This document shows positions 8,040 through 18,789 of a stretch of 64,000 nucleotides of DNA, in pieces (position 1 is the first letter of the stretch; each line of letters opens with the position of its first letter). Where the stretch lies: NCBI RefSeq assembly GCF_000327385.1, contig NW_008709027.1:21840-85839 (forward strand). Direction: 5' to 3'. Both the position numbers and the translations under genes were made by a program. Under the pieces are notes generated by a model. The model made no database searches, was not told the origin of the DNA, and worked only from the letters and a program-made list of their open reading frames with translations. This DNA comes from Lottia gigantea (Eukaryota > Mollusca > Gastropoda > Lottiidae).

Positions 8040-10922
8040 ACGGTTGTCCCATACAGTATGGAGGTAATGATACATGTATGGAAATAGATCCCGGGATATC
8101 CCTGCTAGAAATCGCGATTCAGGTGAAATGGCTATGATTTTCTTGATGGTGTTTTTGACGAAGTAGCAAAAACTATCCCTCAGAGGTTTCAGATATGTAC
8201 AACGGACAAATAAGTGGTGCAGATTGGTGTAAATTTGTAAAAAATGTCCTGAAATTTGATGTTGGGGTTTCTCCAGGCAACTTTCGGTATGATTGCAAGA
8301 TCGTCAAGCAGCCTCGAGTAATATCTTTCAAATATTTGATGTTTTACCACTTAATGTCTAATTGTTGCACGTGTTTAAGTAGTGTTTTGTATTTGTCCGG
8401 TGTACATAGAGTTCTGACTGGATAGCTCTTGCTGGTTTCAAACACCCTCAGAGTTGGGCCAAACCAGTAGAATAGCAGGGATATCCAAGGATGTGAATTT
8501 CCTCGTGTAGCCCAGATTATTTGTTGGAGTTCCATACTTTGAAGCTTTAGTTCTACATCGGTTATCAGCTGTCCACCTTGTTCTAGAGGCAGCTGCAAAG
8601 TATGTCTAGCTAGAAATATACATGAGTTGAGCTCTTTCAGGATGGTCTTGTTGGGTTAAATATCCTACCCACATACCAAATCTGTGGCAAAATATACGTT
8701 GAGAGAGGAAAGATATTTTCTCAGTCTTTTTCGGGTTTTATTAAGTATCGGATTCCTATTTAAATTTTGATTATTGAAGCCAAATATTATACCTAATAAT
8801 TTTAATGTGATGTTAGTTCTTCATCAAGAGCTGCAAATGAATCTGGGCTAGTTATTATAACGGTCAAGTCATCAACATGCTGGATTGACTTGACCTGCTG
8901 TGGATAATTTGGAATATCTATTCCAGTGATCTGTTGGTTATTCATGATGTTGCGGGCCAAGGGGTGGACGGCAAGGGCGTAGAGCACCATGGACAGGAGG
9001 CAGCCTTGTTTGACGCCCCTCTGTTTGACGCACCCCCACAGTGCACCACTAGCCCACTATATAGTATGTTTATCCATTTGATCAATGGGAATAGAAATTG
9101 GAGTTTAAGGAGGAGATGATTCAGATAGCGCCTGTTCAGCCTGCCAAGGGCCTTCTCATGGTCGAAGGCACACAGGACTGTTTGAGTATCCTTTTGGGCA
9201 GAGTATCGTAAGATATTATCGAGAGCAGGTTGTTAAGACTTGTCCTGACCTGCTCCCGATTGCGTGTCTAAAAGGATGTTGTTTAAGTACGGTTTTTTAC
9301 GGTTGGCAATTACCTTAGCTATAATCTTGTAATCTACCATCAGCAGAGAGATCGGTCTGTAGTTCTTCAGCTCAGTTCGCGAGCCTTTGTTTTTAAAATT
9401 TATTGAGATAATGGAAGTTCTCATACTGTCTGTCAGTTGTTGAGATAAATATACGTTATTGATGGTATCCACAAGGTCATTCTGGAGAAGTTCCCAAAAG
9501 GTGACATAGAACTCCTTGGGGATACCTTCAATACCTGGAGATTTATTGTTTTTGAAATCTTGTAAAGCTTTAAATATTTCGGTGTCAGTTATAAATGTTT
9601 TGTTAAGAAGTGATCTCTCTGCTGTCGGTAGGGGAATTAAGTTTGAACTGTTGATGTAATCAGTAATAATGCTATCTGGGACATCCTCTTCAGTATAGAA
9701 GTCAGTGTAACAATTATTGACTATTTCTAAAATTTCATTTTTCCCTGTTTGTATTTTCCCATTTGAATCAATTAATTTTGTGATATGACGGAAATTTGAA
9801 TGATCAATTTCCGCCTTTTTAAAAATTTCGACATTCTCTATGTCAACGATCTTCAAAGGGCAATTTAGATCGTATAAGTATGCCCTTGTTCAGATGTTCT
9901 TCTAATAATTCTAATTTTGTATAATGATTACTTAGTATGTTTTTATTTGTAGCATCTATGTTCATGTTGGTTTCACTGTCTTCAATAAGTTGTTTAATAT
10001 TGGTTATTTCGTTTTTCAATTTGTGTCTCTTATGTTTTTTTTATACTGAAAAGATATATGTTTAATGGTTCCCCCCCCCCCCCCTCCCACCATTCCAGTT
10101 GGTTATCAAGCTCAGACCTATTTTGCTGATGATGAAGCCAGATGTCTGAAACTTGTTTTTGGAATATGACATCAGATAGAATGGAAGTATTCATTTTCCA
10201 TTTACCCTTTCCCCATTTTAAATTCTCTTCTGTAAAAATTGCCTGAACATATTTATGGTCGGTGTATTGCAGAGGTCTGTGATCAATTTCAATGAATTTA
10301 TCTATGATTTGAATTGATGCATAGATTCTGTCAATACGCCGACCAGAACTGTCTCTGGGGAATGTAAATACATTTTTACGTGGAAATTTTGCACGAAATA
10401 CATCTTGTAATAAAAATTTATTTCTGATATCTTCCAGTTTTTCCAGTGCTGGTATGGGCTGATTGTTTATTTTGTTGGTTTTAGCGTCGTTTTTATGTTC
10501 GATAAGGTTAAAATCTCCTATTATAATGAAATGCTCGTTAATACTGTAATGTTTTTTTTATATGAATGTATATAAGATCGAAGAAAGGACCTTTCTCCGA
10601 GTACTCATTCGGACCATAGATATTGAATATATGGAATGTTTTATTTAGATTCTAAATGTAAGAAACGGCCTTCAAGACTCTTACTGGTTTAATGTAATTT
10701 AATTCCAGTAAGATCTTTGTGAATGAATATTCCAACACCACGGGTGAAGGAGTTCGGAACGTTTGATGTAAAAACGTTGAAATTTGACGAGTCTTTAATG
10801 TCGGAGATTTCTATATCAGAGATAATACCAGTCTCTTGTAGGCAAATTACACTGGATGTTTTGAAATCTCTTTGGAATTTACCAGAGAAACCTCTATGAA
10901 TGTTAATGGATGAAAATATCAT
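8040..10922 (-). CDS. LINE C ORF2: endonuclease plus reverse transcriptase, broken
   Basis: The minus-strand reading starts MIFSSINIHRG with CLQETG (APE endonuclease, 10922-10689). It continues with IIIGDFN (about 10530), RRIDRIY (about 10340) and TDHKYV (about 10255), the remaining endonuclease motifs. The RT shows NNKSPGIEGIPKEF and LKNYRPISLLMVDYKI (9856-9233), then KQGCLLS, LYALAVHPLA and HVDDLTVII (8990-8802, YxDD position reading HVDD). The C-terminal part includes LPLEQGG and IIWATRGN (8598-8344). Stops and frameshifts separate these blocks, so the copy is inactive. Confidence 0.75.
10071..10084. repeat. Homopolymer C run (14)
   Basis: Fourteen C in a row within LINE C. A second such run (16 C) lies at 33043-33058. 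Lengths may be affected by sequencing error. Confidence 0.8.
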
Positions 10923-11221
10923 GATGTATTTGTCTATAGATTTTTTATAATGAAAAATGTAAATACGAGAGAAGAATATAAGCGTAGCGTCTAATAGGCT
11001 GCAATTTATATTCTACCAGATTTGTTGAAGTATCTAAATGAGCCTGTCAAATTTGGTTTCTTCTTGTAACTTTTTTCTTCGCCTCGTAGGCTCTGACTTA
11101 GGAGGGTTTTTTCTCATCCGGACCTCCGGGGTGGTGCATTATCTGAAAGATATAAAGTAAACTGAATTTAAGTTGGTTCTTTGATACTTTTCTTTGTGTG
11201 TGACTGACTTCTATAATTTAT

Positions 11222-11974
11222 AGTGTTACGAGAACATTACTCCAAGCCACCTGCTTGTATTAACTTGTTGGATACTAATGGCTTTGAATTAAAGTGGCTT
11301 GACGTTTGGCGTTCAGTATTTCTGTCTGATAAATCGGCTGAACAGATAGACAATGATTTCCGTTTGATACACAACATTATCTGGACCAACTCCAAGTTGT
11401 ACCGTATTGTAAAATTGGATTGCAGCATTTCCTTATTGTTTGTCTTTCAATTTCAGATCTAATAACTTTATTTTCTGATATGATACAAGTGTTTCATCAA
11501 GAATCTGGGTTTAGTCTTATGGAATTTAATAATGTATTCTACTAGGGTATCCTGTTAAGAAAGCTACAGATAATTAGTTCCTTATGATTATTTTCTATTT
11601 AGAAAAGGCTTTTGTTTCTAAAATCCAAGATATTAGTGAATCCAACAAAAAATTTTCAAAACTATGTTGGTTAATCATATGAACCTTTTGTATTTCAAGT
11701 ATAAATTAAGAGGTTTTGAAAATAAATTTCGTCTTAATTTTGTTTTCAATCATTACATACCAATCAAAGATGAAGTAGTTTATGTTATTAATATCTCATA
11801 ATTGAATTAAGTGCAATATTTTGTAATGTTACCATATTTTATTAACTTTTACAATATTTATATCAAAACTTATGTACTACAGCATGTTGAATTTAGCTCA
11901 TTTTATTCATATTTTAAATTTAACTTCAACATTGTGTAACTATATGATTTGTAATGAAACAAGATAAAAAAAAA
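11222..11974 (+). mobile_element. LINE D: Tx1-like LINE 3' end with poly-A, abutting a tRNA-like sequence
   Basis: Coding similarity includes NGFELKWLDVWRSVFLSD, DFRLIHNIIWTNSKLYR and, after several breaks, GYPVKKATDN and KYKLRGFENKFRLNF. This is the same C-terminal region as the element at 1-393. A 3' UTR follows and then A9 at 11966-11974, preceded by acaagat as in the first LINE. It may be the continuation of LINE B, split by antisense LINE C. The A-run joins directly to the inner half of a tRNA-like sequence. Confidence 0.65.
11223..11815 (+). CDS. LINE D ORF2 C-terminus, broken
   Basis: The first open part (11223-11462) carries KWLDVWRSVFLSDKSAEQ and NDFRLIHNIIWTNSKLYR. The W...VW..VF and LLHNILPT-like pattern is typical of L1/Tx1 ORF2 ends. 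Later frames contain the GYPVKK block (about 11545) and a terminal stretch ending VVYVINIS, parallel to the VYVNID end of the element at 393. Several stops interrupt it. Confidence 0.6.
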
Positions 11975-12010
11975 GCACTTGTTCGTCAACTTTGAGGTCG
12001 TGGGTTGGGA
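11975..12010 (+). pseudogene. tRNA-like 3' half at LINE D junction
   Basis: The sequence after the poly-A (CTTGTTCGTCAACTTTGAGG then TCGTGGGTT) matches the anticodon arm and B-box side of the tRNA-like copy at 12580-12645. The 5' half is absent, as expected if the LINE inserted into the tRNA-like unit. The B-box core GGTCGTGGGTT is present. Confidence 0.6.
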
Positions 12011-12420
12011 TGAAACTACCAAATTCCGTCAATCTAGAGAGGTCCAATGAATTGAGACATTGAATACAGCAAGACTAAAATTCACCATAATGTAGGCATA
12101 GCACCCTTTGTTGTCCCGTTCAATCAATACAACCAGCAATCGAGCAAGCAAGATAGTTCATGCCCACTATAAGAGCCTTCAAGAGAAATTCCCCATGTCT
12201 TTAAGAAGAAAATGATAGATAAGAACTTAAATGATAATATTGTTCATAGTAAACTTAAAACAATCAGTACATAACAGATATTTTTTCTAATTTCAGATCA
12301 GAATCGGAACAGAAGAAAACCCAGTATCAGGACCCTTCATCCCAATTTCTAAATATAGTATCTGTTCCACCCTAGGCCTGTACATTTTGGAGAATCAAAC
12401 CCTCCCTTCCCCGAAACCTA
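12011..12420. other. No gene seen
   Basis: Unique-looking AT-rich sequence with no coding pattern or recognised repeat. Confidence 0.5.
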
Positions 12421-12579
12421 ATTGCCTTTGACCACAGTTTAACCCCTTTGGATCCATTCGCGGACAGAGTACAAATCTTTGATGGACCATTAAAGCTCAA
12501 CCGCAATGTTTCAACCTAAAATTCCTAATTGATTTTGAACCTCAGGGTTATCCCTACTTATAGCCAACTCCTAACCCCA

Positions 12580-12645
12580 GGTCTCGGTGGCCTAGTGGTT
12601 TTAGCTCTTGCTCATCAACTTTGAGGTCGTATGTTCGCATTTCAG
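12580..12645 (+). pseudogene. tRNA-like (SINE-head-like) sequence
   Basis: GGTCTCGGTGGCCTAGTGGT gives an acceptor-like start and A-box (TGGCCTAGTGG). CTCATCAACTTTGAG can form an anticodon stem with a 7-base loop, and GGTCGTATGTTCGCATTTC resembles a B-box (GGTTCGANTCC) with changes. No matching acceptor 3' strand is seen. Best read as a tRNA-derived repeat head, not a functional tRNA gene. Confidence 0.55.
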
Positions 12646-13036
12646 TTGAAGCTTTTTGAAAAATTCTTTTTTTCTACAGTCGAACACTGTTTCTTCTTTC
12701 ATTTTAAGCATACAGATGAATTTTATCCACAATGGATCAGACTGTGCATAGCTTTTGACCACATTTTAACCCTTTTGGTGCCATTCGCGGACAGAGTACA
12801 AATCTTTGATGAACCAGTAAAGCCCAAGATAACATTTTCTTCAATAACAAATCTTCAATTTGTGTTGTGAAGGTGCGCCACGAAGTGCTCTTTCATTTCA
12901 TATGCGAAAACCATATCTTTGAACATGCTAGAACACTCTCTTGAGCTAACCCTAATTGCTTTTGAAAAAAAAGAGTTTAGCCTCGAGTTAACCCTATCCC
13001 ATGGTTAACCCTTCTTACACCAAACTCCTAATCCTA

Positions 13037-13065
13037 GGTCTCGGTGGCCTAGTGGTTTGACGAAT
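13037..13065 (+). pseudogene. tRNA-like fragment, second copy
   Basis: The same GGTCTCGGTGGCCTAGTGGT block as at 12580, then truncated. The A-box is present and the B-box half is missing. Confidence 0.5.
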
Positions 13066-13235
13066 CGAAGTTGAAACTTATGAAAAATTCTTTTTTCCTT
13101 CAGTCAAACACTGTCTTCTGTATCATTTTAAGCATAGGGTGTTGAGAAGGTGCGCCATGAAGTGCTCTTTTATTTCATATGCAAAAACCATATCATTAAA
13201 CATGCTAGAACCCTCTCCTGAACCATGTCTTCGAA

Positions 13236-13896
13236 CAGGCTTTCAAATGCAATACTAAAACAGTGAAATGTTTCCAACTTGCGGCTGCTTGTGCATTGTC
13301 GCTATTGCATTTGGCTTGATGTCAAAAGAACAATCAGTGTCATCTTTTATGGAGACGTATACATGTAATACAAGAGGAAATATCAATTAGCTAAAAGTAT
13401 CTACCACTACGAATGGACACAAAGGTACTCTTCTCAAATGTACCCAATAAAAATTATACTTAAAAAGTTCAGACGAACTGGAGATGTAACAAAGTAAATT
13501 GTTGATTGAGAGGATTTCTTATTTAAATATGGAGGTAGTTGGAAACGTGTTCTAACTAGACACGAATGATTTTACAACTAGACTTGGCTTATTACAAGTC
13601 CTCTGTAAACTTAGACTGATTAACGTGTCACTCATATTAACCTTGGGATTTAAAATTACGACATCACAAATTCACAACTTTGTCTTTTCACGTACATAAG
13701 AGAAAAGAGGGTTTGTTCGAAAGGTTTTAAATATTATTTAATGAGAGTACAAAGTAATCAGTTACAATCTATTTTAATGTTGTGTACATGTCAACGTAAC
13801 TGTGAGTTGATGTTTACAGTCATTTGAATCAGTCGTTTATATGTTTTGGTAACATTTACATTACATCATAAAGTATATACCGCGGATAGCGAAATA
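13236..13896. other. Upstream region of the EGF-like gene; no gene seen
   Basis: No coding pattern. It probably holds the promoter and 5' UTR of the gene that starts at 13897. No convincing TATA box is seen. Confidence 0.4.
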
Positions 13897-15565
13897 ATGT
13901 CTCACGTTAACTATATTGTCCTGTTATTGGTAATGATTGTTCATGTCAACTGTCAGATATTACCATCCAATATTGGAACTATTAAAGCAGATCTAGAGAA
14001 AGGTGGTCGAGCTGTGTGCAAGTATTGTTATGGATGTATGTTTACAGGTAAGTTCCTTTTGCAATCATATGCTATCTACGGTTAAATTTTCATGATCCAC
14101 ATAGTTCAATACTTCTAGGATAATGTTCGCAAAGGATCACACTGCAATCGTCGAAGAATATTAAGATTTAGAAAATAATAATGCTAACAAGAGAATTGTT
14201 TCTGTATTCGGTGCGTCTAAAACATATTCTATGGTCCAAATAGACGTTCAAAAAACATCGAACAAGAAAACAATTATCTGTATGCGAACGTATAAGAAAT
14301 CTTTGGAACAGTACCTGTAATGTGTATAAAGAAAAATTACATATACATTGGTTTTTAAAACATGTGCATTCTGTTTATCGTTGCTGCCAATATCCGGTGG
14401 TAGTAGATGGCAAGTTTACGCCCGCTTCCAACAGGAGTTGATATTGTAGACTAGGTAGTAGTTGGATCTGGATGGATTGGGTGTCATGGCGGTGAAACTC
14501 GGGTTGTAGTTATAGTGGCGCTGTCAATATCCAAAACAAGGTCTTTTTATAGTTGCAATGTTTCTACACCCGCGTTTCAATAAGCAACGATGTAATGCAA
14601 CCCTATTGAAAGATTGATTTCCCTGATATATTTCAGGTTTATGTGGAGCATCATGTTCTGGAAATACCATGTGTGAATTATGTTCGTTTAAAACCCATTG
14701 TGATACAACGTGTGTTGGTCTGTGCCAGCAACCAGATCCATGTGCTACATCACCATGTCCAGATAACAAAATATGCCAAGAGTTGACCAATGGAGGCAGA
14801 GCTTATCGTTGTGTATGTCAAGAAGGCAAAGTTTGTGAAAAGGTAGTGTTTCCTATCACTTTATCAATATAAAAAGACTTTTCAGTGTCCAAATAGTGCT
14901 TATTAATAATAATACAAAAAGTTTTAGGCCCTCCAGATAAAACAAGTAGCAGTAAAATATTTTACTGTTTTATTTTTCCACATCATCCTTCTCATACTTC
15001 TCATATCGAATACATTATTGTCAACAAAGCGTTTGTCATGGACTGACCGGCGTTTTACAGTTTAATATCTCAGAGCATCCTTCCCATACACTTTAAACAT
15101 GGCAACATATCTCTGTCAAATTTGTCGGTCTAGGTATTGATCACAGTAAGCTAACCTGTTCAGGTCATTTTCCGCCAACCTAGAGGTCGGGAAATATTTT
15201 CAATATTAATATCACGTGCAATAATTATTTCAATATATTTCTTATTTATATAGACTACTAATTCATGGGAAACGCAATCAATATTTGCCAAGTGGAATCC
15301 AACAAAACGCGTCACCCAGGAGATAACCAATCGTCCTACAACAGAAAAGATCATAACCACCCCTTCACCCACAACATCAAGAACACAAGAGTATCCAACT
15401 AGACAACCATCTGATAAAAACCTATTAACATCCCGTAATCCATTTCTAGCTGGAACCCTAACGTCACCAAGTCTCACGTCCCCAGTAGATAACAGTCAAC
15501 ATAATCACGGTACAGCCAAACCTTCCTATTCTACCACTGGTTTACCTGGCTATTGGTTTTACTGA
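13897..15565 (+). CDS. Secreted Cys-rich/EGF-like protein with Ser/Thr/Pro-rich tail (3 exons)
   Basis: Exon 1 (13897-14047) encodes MSHVN, a hydrophobic signal peptide (YIVLLLVMIVHVNC) and the start of a Cys-rich region (CKYCYGC), then a GTAAGT donor in phase 1. Exon 2 (14637-14842; acceptor TATATTTCAG, donor GTAGTG) continues with about 17 Cys in 69 residues. It ends in an EGF-like module, C-ATSP-C-PDNKI-C-...-YR-C-V-C-...-C. Exon 3 (15254-15565, acceptor TTTATATAG, phase 0) encodes about 103 residues rich in Thr, Ser and Pro with a TGA stop. Phases agree throughout, giving about 222 residues. A secreted or surface role, for instance adhesion or mucus/shell matrix, is inference only. The start was chosen because it places the signal peptide at the N-terminus; an in-frame ATG lies 51 bases upstream. 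Confidence 0.75.
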
Positions 15566-16433
15566 AGATAGTAGGTTGGTAGATTTCTTATTTAATGCTT
15601 AAAAATTACATGTTCATCATAATTATTTTTCTTCCTTATAGAGACAGGTGCTCCATTCGTTTGACCAATCGTATCTTAGTCTAAGAAACGGAATAATTAG
15701 GCTAAGCTAATCAGTAAAATGGTGTTCACAGATCACCTTCGCAATTTGAGCCATGTGTGTCAAGAATTATCCGTGTTAGAAAGTTAAAAAAACGACTCGT
15801 CTTTTCTTGAGACTAAGCCTTATATAGAAAATATATCTTTGAAGGAATCATACGTCATACGCCTTTCGTACTTTTCTGGGACTTCTGAAGACTATTTACA
15901 TTTATTCAAGACATAAATCAATCCCCAAAAATAGCTAAACTATGCCTTTAAACTCTTTTTTGCGATAAAAAAAAACTAATGTAGATATCTATACAAAAGT
16001 TCTATTCGTGAAAAGTCGTAATTTTGTCATGTTAACATTATGTTTAAAATTATGGATATAGACTCTAGTCATATTGGATATCATTTTATATTACCATTAA
16101 AACCGAAGTCATATTGTTATTATCATCACTGTTTAATCGATCGATAATTATATAGATTAATCTTATGATCTGGAAAAGTGAAAATTCTACAATTTCTATT
16201 TTACATAAAACTTTATGTAGGACTTTGGTAGGCATATTATCAATCTTCGAAGAATAAGCTATCACTTTGCCAGTTTTTTTACTGGAAATTTAACAAAAAC
16301 TTTGAAACACAAACAAATATCGTTTTACCAACCGCATATCGAAGTGGAAGTGATCCACTGTCTTTAAAATGTCTGTTAATAACGATATCATGTTATATCA
16401 GCCCAAACTATAATATAATTTATTTCATTTCAG
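15566..16433. other. 3' UTR or intron of the EGF-like gene
   Basis: AT-rich with no coding pattern. Either 3' UTR of the exon 3 isoform or intron before the possible alternative exon at 16434. Confidence 0.4.
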
Positions 16434-16589
16434 AAAGAGGGAAATGATGTTGCCTGTATGGATAACAATCAAAATACTTACAAAAATAATAGTCGTCTTC
16501 ATTTGCTCTATCTTGTACAGTTTACATGTATAATTACTATAATATGCCTATGTTATTTTCAACACTTTCTTAAAATGATTTTAAACTGA
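16434..16589 (+). CDS. Possible alternative last exon with a transmembrane segment
   Basis: An acceptor (TATTTCATTTCAG) precedes a 51-codon open frame in phase 0, the same phase as exon 3 of the EGF-like gene. It starts KEGNDVACMDNNQN and contains a hydrophobic stretch (LLYLVQFTCIITIICLCYF) followed by a short tail and TGA. Spliced onto exon 2, which also ends in phase 0, it would replace the Ser/Thr/Pro tail by a membrane anchor. A chance open frame of this length is possible in AT-rich DNA. Confidence 0.35.
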   Translation, partial: KEGNDVACMDNNQNTYKNNSRLHLLYLVQFTCIITIICLCYFQHFLKMILN

Positions 16590-17524
16590 AATTGAAATCT
16601 ATAAGGAGCACTTCAAACGTAGCAAAACGTATGCAAAACAAGGCAATATCAAAATTAAAATCTATCACAATCTTCTACTACACAATGACTGACTTAACTA
16701 TGGTCATTTCGCAACAAAGCGCAGATTACAATCTTCATGTGCGAAATATTACTGAAATTGGGCACAAAAATGAAATTTATTTAATGGCCTCTCTTCGTCC
16801 ACTTTTTTTTCCAAAGACATATCCTGACAGTTTTTGTTATTAGGGGCTCCGGTCGGTATTGTGACAATGTGTTGCTCGTGTTCTACTTTTTAATAGAAAT
16901 ATTTTCGACGAAGTCTACGACCATTCAAGTTTCAAGTATAATCTGTCCATTTTTTAGTTGTGAGCATTTTGCTTATAGAGACTGTAACAGATAAAATACT
17001 TTGAATCGCCGAGTGGCGACCCGAGCCCAAGTTTTACAATTAATTAAGATTTTACTTCATGTTAGAGGAGTCATGTGTTTCTTTTAAGAATGAATATTTA
17101 GTAATTATCAGATTCAAAATACTCTTTAGTGTCAATGGAGTAGTGATTAAGCGATGTATATTAATATATTGTAAATGTATTCCCAGTTTAAAGCTACATT
17201 ACATTTAGTTCGAGAGTGTTCTTTTTTTTTATCTTTTATGATGAAATAAAGACAGAAAACTAAACCCTTATAATTTGTTACTTCCCTTTACTCCTGTCGC
17301 TGCATTCACTTAATCATAAGTGCTGTTTCTAGCCTGTTTCAATGTTAAATATAGTCACTGAGGTGAAATCAGTTTAGAACAAGAAAATGTTAACCCTTGT
17401 TTGAGGTGAGCTGAAATCAGGGGTTAAAATACGAAGTTCAGCACGTGTAAACTACAGTCAGACCTTCTTTCTCTTGCTTAAATGGGACGAAATTGTTTTA
17501 GTTCTAAAGAGACATTTCAAATTT
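16590..17524. other. Non-coding; probable 3' UTR and intergenic
   Basis: No gene seen. Contains a polyadenylation signal candidate at 17245. Confidence 0.4.
17245..17250 (+). promoter_or_regulatory. AATAAA polyadenylation signal candidate
   Basis: AATAAA downstream of the EGF-like gene, after a T-run. Suitable for the long 3' UTR or the alternative last exon; unproven. Confidence 0.3.
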
Positions 17525-17800
17525 GTTGCAATGTTAAGTAATTTATTGTTTAAAGATAGTGGATCACAGCCATATACGCCCACAACGGCGAATGGTAAAT
17601 ATTCAAGATTTTGGTGCAAGGGCAATAACTCTTCTAACGGTCGAAACTAGCTCAAATTCGAACTTAATCTTTGTTTTATGAATATGTATACAAATACCGA
17701 ATTTCATATGATTCCATCAAAAAATCTAGTTTTTAGAGCGTTTACAAGCAAATGTTGGCGGACGGACGGACAGACAGGGGTGCCGACAATATACGAGAGA
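17525..17800 (+). repeat. Dispersed repeat with GGACGGAC tract
   Basis: Contains AAGGGCAATAACTCTTCTAA and ends in GGCGGACGGACGGACAGACAGG. This combination (growth-in-place AAGGGCAATAACTC plus ACGGACGG run) is a pattern I associate with common interspersed repeats of molluscs and other lophotrochozoans. Any short open frame across it is not a gene. Confidence 0.5.
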
Positions 17801-18536
17801 TGTGTACGTATAAAAATGGATCAGGGCAATTCTGGACCTTTTTACGGGAAATTCTGGATCTTTTTAAGGGATACGATTGCCATTCGCTTGGCCAATTTTA
17901 ACCTGGTAACGGGATTTATTTTTTTAACTAAGCTAATCAGTAATAGTGTTAATAACTCACCGTCAAAATTTAAGCCTTTAATTCCACGTGTCTTCAAAAT
18001 TATCAACATTATGATATAGTTTTATCTGCGTTTTAATGATAAAATGACAACTCGTCAATTTAAGATACTCTGAAATAGTGAGTACAATTCCTAGTTTGTA
18101 GAATATTTAAAGGAATTATGTGATTTTCGTACATTTTTAGTACTTCTGAAGATTATTTACATATATTCAAGATTAAAATCAACCCCCCAAAATGGCACAT
18201 CTGTCAATTTTAGATTTAATTGGTCCAATAAAATCAGAAAAAATCTAAAAATCAAAAAGTTCAAATGATTTTCTGCTTGCAATAAAGATTGTTAACATTT
18301 ACCTTACAAAAAAAAATTAAATTTGCACGATATGCAAGCAACGGTTATTTCCTTTTTCGAAAATATTTGGTTCCTTCTTCGCACATAATTTTTATATGAT
18401 GCAGAGCCATTATTGAATTTTTTATGAGAGCGATAATATGTTCAACCACGTTTTTGGAGATAATCAGATCTGTTTTTGAGCCCACGAAGTGAAAAGTCGA
18501 TTACCTGAGTTTTTTGAGTGACAATTTTACAGATTA
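17801..18536. other. No gene seen
   Basis: AT-rich sequence between the dispersed repeat and the DIRS-like element. Confidence 0.4.
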
Positions 18537-18555
18537 TGAATTTTATTTCATAATA

Positions 18556-18717
18556 ACATACCTGACATGTTTACATATGGATTCTCTCCCTTGCGTTCAA
18601 ATAACTCGCACCGTCCGGTCTTGACAAAAAGTCAAACCGGAAGTTGAGTACTACGTCATCAACTCAAGTGAAGAGTACTTAGCGTCCCTGACAACCTCAG
18701 TTTCCTTTCTCGGCGCG
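18556..18717 (+). repeat. DIRS-like element, left inverted terminal repeat
   Basis: Runs from ACATACCTGACATGTTTACA through ACCGGAAGTTGAGTACTACG to CCTCAGTTTC and GGCGCG. It matches the reverse complement of 23341-23501 almost throughout. Confidence 0.85.
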
Positions 18718-18789
18718 TTGAAATCGCACGTTTTTCTTTTTGTTTTGTGATTTCGAAATTCTTTGTGGAATTTATTTTTACTTATTATT

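Larger units (their letters stand above)
7537..11200 (-). mobile_element. LINE C: antisense L1/Tx1-like LINE
   Basis: Read on the minus strand, the element has endonuclease sequence from 10922 downward, RT at about 9856-8800 and a C-terminal region to about 8040. A 3' UTR of about 500 bases then ends in T9 at 7537-7545, the complement of a poly-A tail. The 5' end is not sharp; minus-strand coding starts at 10922 and the GC-richer 11070-11140 may be its 5' UTR. It separates LINE B from LINE D, which together look like consecutive parts of one ORF2. Multiple frame breaks and a 14-C run at 10071-10084 lie inside it. Confidence 0.7.
12421..13235 (+). repeat. Partial tandem duplication built around tRNA-like sequences
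   Basis: Several blocks recur: TTGACCACA(G/T)TTTAACCC then ATTCGCGGACAGAGTACAAA (12429 and 12758); AGGTCTCGGTGGCCTAGTGG (12579 and 13036); GAAGGTGCGCCA(C/T)GAAGTGC (12869 and about 13147). The main period is about 457 bases, and the second unit is internally deleted. The block looks like diverged copies of a tRNA-derived SINE-like or satellite unit. Divergence between copies is roughly 10 percent by eye. Confidence 0.65.

Noticed and set aside
12580-12645. Functional tRNA gene (possible AAC anticodon)
   Set aside because: B-box is altered and the acceptor stem has no 3' partner; better read as a tRNA-derived repeat.
15160-15477. 105-residue open frame on the minus strand
   Set aside because: Antisense shadow of exon 3 of the EGF-like gene, whose sense frame fits splice phases.
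17678-18019. 113-residue open frame
   Set aside because: Crosses the GGACGGAC dispersed repeat; no protein family features.
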